Assembly: GCA_023416275.1 (NCBI GenBank) | Contig: JAEZIB010000134.1 | Coordinates: 1-11,640, forward strand | DNA from: Bacillota bacterium | Lineage (GTDB): Bacteria; Bacillota; Clostridia; Acetivibrionales; DSM-1351 | Direction of reading: 5' to 3' | DNA length: 11,640 nt | Shown: positions 7,751 to 11,640 of the stretch, in pieces | Layout: the number at the start of each line of letters is the position of its first letter | Position numbering within the stretch: the stretch's first letter is position 1 | The notes under the pieces: model-generated | Told to the model about the DNA's origin: nothing | The model's input: only the letters and a program-made list of their open reading frames with translations | The model's database searches: none | Program-made: the position numbers and the translations under genes

Positions 7751-9343
7751 TTATTTTATAAAAGAATATAATCCTTTATCAAAGAAGATGGCTTTTTTTA
7801 TCAGCTTATTTAATATTATTTTAGCATTGTCAATCCTTTTTTCAAAGTCAGAGCTATTATAATTGCTTTCCATTATAGAAAATAATTGTTCGTCGGCCGC
7901 ATTTCTTGAAACACGGTCTAATAACTCTAGGTATACCTTATAGTTGTATTCGCTCATTTCGTTCAATGCGAAGTCTATTTCATCTTTCATTTCCATTATT
8001 TCTTCGCTTAGAGTATAATATTTATCATTTTTGAACTTCATATTAACAAGTTTTGCAAATAACTTGTCTATTTCCATAAACAAACTTGTTTTCTTCAGAT
8101 TAGATGACCTGTCACTATTAATATAGTCATTAGTTGCCTTTACAAAATTTTCCACTTCTCTATTTTTATATTTATACTCCAACCCAAGTTCTAATCCATG
8201 ATCCACCAGCAAACCATCTTCTTGTATTTTATCAAATAATGTACATCCCCTGAATGGCATATAATAGCTGTATATCCATTTTTGATAATAAGATAATTTA
8301 TTTTCATACAGCCATTTCACATTATCTGATAACCTGTCTAACGTACTGTATGGGTTAACTGCAATATACCCAACCTCTATATATAAATTATGTTTTTTAT
8401 AAAAATCAATTGAATTATAGCAATCTGCAAGCTTACAGCTCTTATTATATAATTTCAAATCAAATTTATTTCCTGCCTCCACTCCAATAAACAATCCGTA
8501 AAGACCTGCTCGCTTTAATAAATCAATATCATTAGCATCTATATTTTTGTAGGTTTCCGCTCTTAATGGTACAAGAAACGAAACATCTATTTCTCTGTTT
8601 ATGATTAGTTGACACAAGTCTTTAAGCTTATCTATTTTTAAGTTGGGATTATCTAAGGAATTTATAGTAAAGAAAACATTTCGCTTATTATACTTATTTA
8701 CTTTAAAACCCAAATCATCTACAATGCTTTCATTGCTCTTGGCACGCCATTTATTCCACAAAGCTTTTGTAGTGCAAAATGAGCAGTTTCCGGTACAGCC
8801 TCTATCCCCTCCGACATACAGATAGTTAGAATATTGCTGTGGTATGCTTGATAATGGTATAGGCAATGAATCAAGATTTTCTATAAACTTTCTATCTGTC
8901 TTAATAATTCTGTCGTCTTCTCTGTAAACAAGATTTGGAATATCTTTGCTGCCTTTGCCGTTTTTAACAAGCTCGACAACGGTTTCTTCTCCTTCTCCAT
9001 ATATGGCATAGTCTATATACCAACAATCCCGCAACAGTCTTTCGGCAGAAAAATGAACAGAAGGACCGCCTACTATAATTGTTGTTTCTTTAAGGTTTTC
9101 TTTTATTAAGCGGATAATCCGCAAGGTTTTTGCCAGATACCAGTCATATAAGCTAAACATTGCAATCTGAGGCTTCAGTTCAATTATTTTCTGCAAATCG
9201 AAATTCATGAACCTGTCATGTATTGCTTCAACATTATGACCTGCCTGATGTAATGCAGCAATTACATAATTAAAGCCAACATTATCTTTCAAATCTTCAT
9301 TATTATCTATATAGAAAGCCGCTAATATTTTAATATCACTCAC
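7751..9343 (-). CDS. Class B (cobalamin-binding) radical SAM enzyme
   Basis: This 530-residue enzyme opens with a Rossmann-like B12-binding domain (about 1-130: KILAAFYIDNN, ALHQAGHNVEAIHD, IIVGGPSVHFSAE, YAIYGEGEETVVEL). It lacks the DxHxxG motif, as is common in this class. The radical SAM barrel follows, with the 4Fe-4S motif C183-TGN-C187-SF-C190, and LFIGVEAGN resembles the later SAM-contact strand. The last 130 or so residues look helical and are rich in Lys, Glu and Asn, with no Cys-rich SPASM-like cluster. Class B enzymes methylate unreactive carbons or make ring and bond rearrangements, often in natural-product pathways; the reaction here cannot be read. The start is GTG 9343, 8 nt inside the end of the upstream gene, with GGAG 9 nt upstream, so it is translationally coupled to the protease gene. 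Its likely substrate is a peptide encoded nearby. Confidence 0.88.
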   Translation of the reverse strand: MSDIKILAAFYIDNNEDLKDNVGFNYVIAALHQAGHNVEAIHDRFMNFDLQKIIELKPQIAMFSLYDWYLAKTLRIIRLIKENLKETTIIVGGPSVHFSAERLLRDCWYIDYAIYGEGEETVVELVKNGKGSKDIPNLVYREDDRIIKTDRKFIENLDSLPIPLSSIPQQYSNYLYVGGDRGCTGNCSFCTTKALWNKWRAKSNESIVDDLGFKVNKYNKRNVFFTINSLDNPNLKIDKLKDLCQLIINREIDVSFLVPLRAETYKNIDANDIDLLKRAGLYGLFIGVEAGNKFDLKLYNKSCKLADCYNSIDFYKKHNLYIEVGYIAVNPYSTLDRLSDNVKWLYENKLSYYQKWIYSYYMPFRGCTLFDKIQEDGLLVDHGLELGLEYKYKNREVENFVKATNDYINSDRSSNLKKTSLFMEIDKLFAKLVNMKFKNDKYYTLSEEIMEMKDEIDFALNEMSEYNYKVYLELLDRVSRNAADEQLFSIMESNYNSSDFEKRIDNAKIILNKLIKKAIFFDKGLYSFIK

Positions 9344-11234
9344 CCTCTCTATCTCCGGATAAATACTCTATAATACAATCCGCAATGTTCTGATCATTTA
9401 GTGAACAACATTTTCTATCGAGCTGATATTCAAACTTAGATTTAATTTCCTGCAATTCTGCTGATTCTATGAGGCTATACACAAAGTCATTGGTAAGATA
9501 TGAAACTGTCTTCCTCATTGGGAATACGACAAGCATACAAACATATGTCCTGTTTACTGCTTCAATATAGTTTATTGCCCTTTTTACAAACTCAATATCA
9601 TCATCAGCATTAACACATAATATAATTGCATCAAAGGCATTTGAAAGTAATATTTCATTTTGATATAGTGTATAATACTTTATATTTCTGAAATCATATG
9701 GAATAATCCCAGATTGACCACCCATAATAAGAATGTCATACCCTTTGGCATCTACATCCTTGATTACACTGTTAAATAAAGAAACTGCACTATATGAGTC
9801 CAGCTTAATAGGAGAATGTAATCCTACGGGAACAGATGCATCAAACCCAAATAGCTCTGCTTGCGGCTCAGTACCAATCTGCCCGACATTATATCCTTTT
9901 CCCGTTAGTTGTTTTCTTAGCTTTAGTTGCAAGCTAAACTTCCCTTGCTTAGAACTTGTTCCGAATATACCTACAGTCGGCGTGGAAGAAATATTAAGCT
10001 TACCGAAATTCCTATCGATAAAATCAAATAATATTCTATACGGATGCCAATATTCAAGCCCATTTTCCCTAAAAGTTTTTTCAATTTCAACATAATCAGG
10101 AAAATAATCAAGGGTAACCAAATTTTTGTTGTTTTTAATACAAAAAGCTATGATATCTTTTGTATACGGCTTGCTTTCAAGTTTTTCAAGCTCTTTGACG
10201 TGTCCTAAAATAAAGGTATCAAATGAATCGTCAGCATGAATTTCATGAATAAATTGGGGACTTATTTCAATATCGTTAATCCGATCTAAAAATTTTCTTG
10301 TATTGTTTCTAGTGTATTTTGTATCATAAATGCCTACAATTTCAAAGCTTAACATATCTCTATATTCAAGTAGTCCATGTGTTTCCTTATTGATTGGAAA
10401 GATAACAGCTCTTTTTAAAAAGTCTTTGGGGGGATTGTATTTTTTGTTTTTACTATTATTACTAATTATATTTGTAGCATAATCTCTTAATACTCTTAGT
10501 ATTCCATGATGATCCGTTTTTTCCTGTTCATAAATTTTAACAGCAAAGGCAGTGAATATGGGAGCTGTAAAGCTGGCGCCTTCAGCAACCATATAATTAA
10601 TACCTATCCAGGGTAACTTGGACTTTTTCAAACATCCCCTAATATTAACATCACTATTCTCAATAAAATCATATTGGAAATCTTTCTTATATTGACTAAT
10701 GGCATCTACACCAATAATATTTTTAAATGATGCAGGATACGATAATCCTCCCATATTATCAAAAGCGGATATTATAATTATACCTTGATTTATTAATTCA
10801 TCTATTAGGTCTCTTAACTCTTTTTTATTGTCGCACAAAAGCATACCATTGCTAATATGTATGATATCTGGTTTATCTTTCATATGTAACAAATATTCTA
10901 ATGCTATTAACAAGTTAAATTGCTGTGTTGAAAAACTAACCCCTTCTGTTATTTTGAGTATAAAAAGCTCAATATCCGGAGCATAGCTTAATAAGATTGA
11001 TGCGACTGCGGTTCCATGCCCAATCTCATCACGATATTCATCAAAAATTACTTTGGAGTTTTCCAAATTAAATTCAATTGTAGCTCCGCTAATTTTCTTA
11101 TTAGAAAACATCTGATTATTCGGATCTATACCACTATCAATTACTGCAACCTTTACACCGCTTCCTTTATTGTTCCACCATAGAGCATTGTACACAAGAT
11201 TATTATTTACATTTATACTACTGTACTCCTCCAT
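9336..11234 (-). CDS. Cytoplasmic subtilase (S8) fused to a DUF1611/DgcN-like P-loop region
   Basis: This 632-residue protein has two parts. Residues about 20-275 are a subtilisin-like protease: Asp33 (VAVIDSGID), His73 (GHGTAVAS), oxyanion Asn160 (SAFDNMGG) and Ser221 (GASFTAP) are in place, so it should be active. There is no signal peptide or propeptide, so it should act inside the cell. Residues about 290-632 match DUF1611. An N-terminal Rossmann-like part contains FDTFILGH. A P-loop G425-TSSKQ-GK432-FS follows, then GQIGTEPQAELFG and MGGQSG near 504-509, which correspond to the GTxxxxGK, TGQT and EGQGS segments of that family. Characterised members (DgcN) N-acetylate D-glutamate; the activity here is unknown. 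In this operon it probably trims and perhaps further modifies a peptide made by the radical SAM enzyme. ATG 11234 has a poor upstream ribosome site, while GGAGGAG lies just inside the gene (11226-11232), so the true start is slightly uncertain. Confidence 0.87.
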   Translation of the reverse strand: MEEYSSINVNNNLVYNALWWNNKGSGVKVAVIDSGIDPNNQMFSNKKISGATIEFNLENSKVIFDEYRDEIGHGTAVASILLSYAPDIELFILKITEGVSFSTQQFNLLIALEYLLHMKDKPDIIHISNGMLLCDNKKELRDLIDELINQGIIIISAFDNMGGLSYPASFKNIIGVDAISQYKKDFQYDFIENSDVNIRGCLKKSKLPWIGINYMVAEGASFTAPIFTAFAVKIYEQEKTDHHGILRVLRDYATNIISNNSKNKKYNPPKDFLKRAVIFPINKETHGLLEYRDMLSFEIVGIYDTKYTRNNTRKFLDRINDIEISPQFIHEIHADDSFDTFILGHVKELEKLESKPYTKDIIAFCIKNNKNLVTLDYFPDYVEIEKTFRENGLEYWHPYRILFDFIDRNFGKLNISSTPTVGIFGTSSKQGKFSLQLKLRKQLTGKGYNVGQIGTEPQAELFGFDASVPVGLHSPIKLDSYSAVSLFNSVIKDVDAKGYDILIMGGQSGIIPYDFRNIKYYTLYQNEILLSNAFDAIILCVNADDDIEFVKRAINYIEAVNRTYVCMLVVFPMRKTVSYLTNDFVYSLIESAELQEIKSKFEYQLDRKCCSLNDQNIADCIIEYLSGDREGE

Positions 11235-11260
11235 ATATTCTTATATAATGTATTTAACAT
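11213..11260 (-). CDS. 15-codon short ORF overlapping the start of the protease gene
   Basis: A 15-codon frame (MLNTLYKNIWRSTVV) starts at ATG 11260, with GAAAGGA (11269-11275) 8 nt upstream, which is better placed than anything upstream of the protease ATG at 11234. It ends in TAA at 11213-11215, 22 nt into the protease gene in another frame. It may be a leader ORF coupling translation into the protease gene, or conceivably a mini-precursor. Its length and lack of family resemblance keep confidence low. It overlaps the inverted repeat, and its ATG lies in the loop. Confidence 0.3.
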   Translation of the reverse strand: MLNTLYKNIWRSTVV

Positions 11261-11269
11261 CAATACATT
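11247..11269. promoter_or_regulatory. Perfect 8-bp inverted repeat upstream of the operon
   Basis: AATGTATT (11247-11254) and AATACATT (11262-11269) are perfect complements around a 7-nt loop. It lies between the possible -10 and the protease start, and overlaps the start of the 15-codon ORF and the edge of its GAAAGGA site. It could be an operator for a dimeric repressor or a weak AT-rich mRNA hairpin tuning initiation. No regulator gene is in the operon. Confidence 0.45.
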
Positions 11270-11288
11270 CCTTTCTTAAGATTTTTCT

Positions 11289-11294
11289 ATTATA
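11289..11294 (-). promoter_or_regulatory. Possible -10 box (TATAAT) of the operon
   Basis: On the minus strand TATAAT lies about 55 nt upstream of the protease ATG, giving a transcript start near 11282. No good TTGACA-like -35 is present 16-18 nt upstream (sequence there is AAAGTC-like), and there is no TGn extension. It is the best sigma-A-type candidate in a very AT-rich stretch, where such hexamers also arise by chance. Confidence 0.35.
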
Positions 11295-11386
11295 CTTTGT
11301 TTTACACTGTGGACTTTTCATAAATTCTTATAGTTTTGATTATTTCAAGGAGTGTACTGCCACAGCTTTATCTTAATCTTTTATAA

Positions 11387-11602
11387 TTGGATAAGACTTT
11401 AAAGGATTACTATAAATCGAAAATTTCTCAAGTACGTTCTCATTACAATGCCCTGGGGCATGTTGCTCACAGACTGGTTTTCATCATCCACAAAATGATG
11501 ATTAATAATTTGAAGTTCAATCTGGCTAATTCGGTCTTCATATCTAATTTCCAATGTATCAGGCAGACGCTTTGTTTGCTATGCACTTTTTTATCCAACT
11601 AA
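11387..11602 (+). pseudogene. C-terminal remnant of an IS110-family transposase
   Basis: The plus frame reads LKDYYKSKISQVRSHYNALG, then HVAHRLVFIIHKMMINNLKFNL. This follows the conserved end of IS110/IS1111 transposases (xYYxKKxxEGKSHYNAxGHxAHKLxRxIxxML). These proteins are usually about 400 residues; only the last 45 or so recognisable codons remain, and a stop lies directly upstream in frame. The remaining sequence to the window end, including TTGACT near 11630, may be the element's right-hand non-coding part. It is a relic lying divergently upstream of the operon. Confidence 0.7.
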
Positions 11603-11640
11603 GGCCTCTAAAATAATATAATTTTTCTATTGACTATAGT

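Noticed and set aside
9733..10095. 120-codon plus-strand frame
   Set aside because: It is antisense to the DUF1611 region, which carries clear motifs in the minus frame; nothing supports the plus reading.
11241..11321. 26-codon minus ORF with two Cys (begins MKSPQCKTKYNRK) as a RiPP precursor
   Set aside because: No Shine-Dalgarno site lies upstream, and it spans the best -10 candidate, so it is probably not transcribed whole. The 7672-7740 frame has far better signals. Conservation in homologous operons would revive it.
11170..11376. 68-codon plus-strand frame
   Set aside because: It is antisense to the operon leader and the protease start, very rich in Leu, Ile, Phe and Tyr as expected of AT-rich noise, and lacks a ribosome site.
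1..11640. CRISPR array, tRNA, rRNA or riboswitch
   Set aside because: Reading both strands by eye showed no regularly spaced repeats, no tRNA-like clover pattern and no recognised riboswitch core. A covariance-model scan would be the decisive test and was not possible here.

Overview
The window is low-GC DNA with strong Shine-Dalgarno sites and ATG, GTG and TTG starts. Its protein families (YesM-type sensor kinase, BCCT transporter, GH51 remnant, IS21/IS1182/IS6/IS110 remnants) suggest a clostridial Firmicute; genus cannot be fixed from sequence alone. Every intact gene is on the minus strand, so transcription runs from high to low coordinates.

Region 1-1100 holds the N-terminal part of a membrane sensor histidine kinase, running off the left edge. 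Region 1139-1966 is decayed DNA: the C-terminal end of a GH51-type arabinofuranosidase joined to the 5' part of a degraded IS21-family istA, with a tandem 23-bp repeat that looks like the IS end. A complete BCCT (glycine betaine/choline/carnitine type) transporter follows at 2000-3556. Region 3557-4104 is non-coding apart from two overlapping transposase scraps (IS6-like C-terminus and IS1182-like N-terminus).

Region 4105-11234 is the main item: a compact operon transcribed as (1) a cytoplasmic subtilisin-like protease fused to a complete DUF1611/DgcN-like P-loop region, (2) a class B (cobalamin-binding) radical SAM enzyme, (3) a previously uncalled 22-codon ORF at 7672-7740 with its own RBS, and (4, 5) two half-ABC exporters resembling lantibiotic-type peptide exporters but without a C39 protease domain. 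Junctions are an 8-nt overlap, an RBS overlapping a stop codon, an RBS abutting a stop codon, and an ATGA overlap, so the genes are very likely translationally coupled. Protease, radical SAM enzyme and peptide-type exporter together are the usual ingredients of a RiPP pathway. No conventional precursor gene is present; the 22-residue peptide is the best candidate, and a 15-codon ORF overlapping the protease start is a weaker one. I read the cassette as a possibly undescribed RiPP-like system in which radical SAM modification is followed by proteolysis, possibly an action of the DUF1611 region, and export.

The operon is bordered on both sides by transposase debris (IS1182/IS6 on the left, an IS110 C-terminus at 11387-11602 on the right), consistent with an accessory region. 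Upstream of the first gene are a possible -10 box, a perfect 8-bp inverted repeat and the short ORF. Two starts were moved on RBS evidence: the first ABC gene to GTG at 7661 and the second to ATG at 5868.
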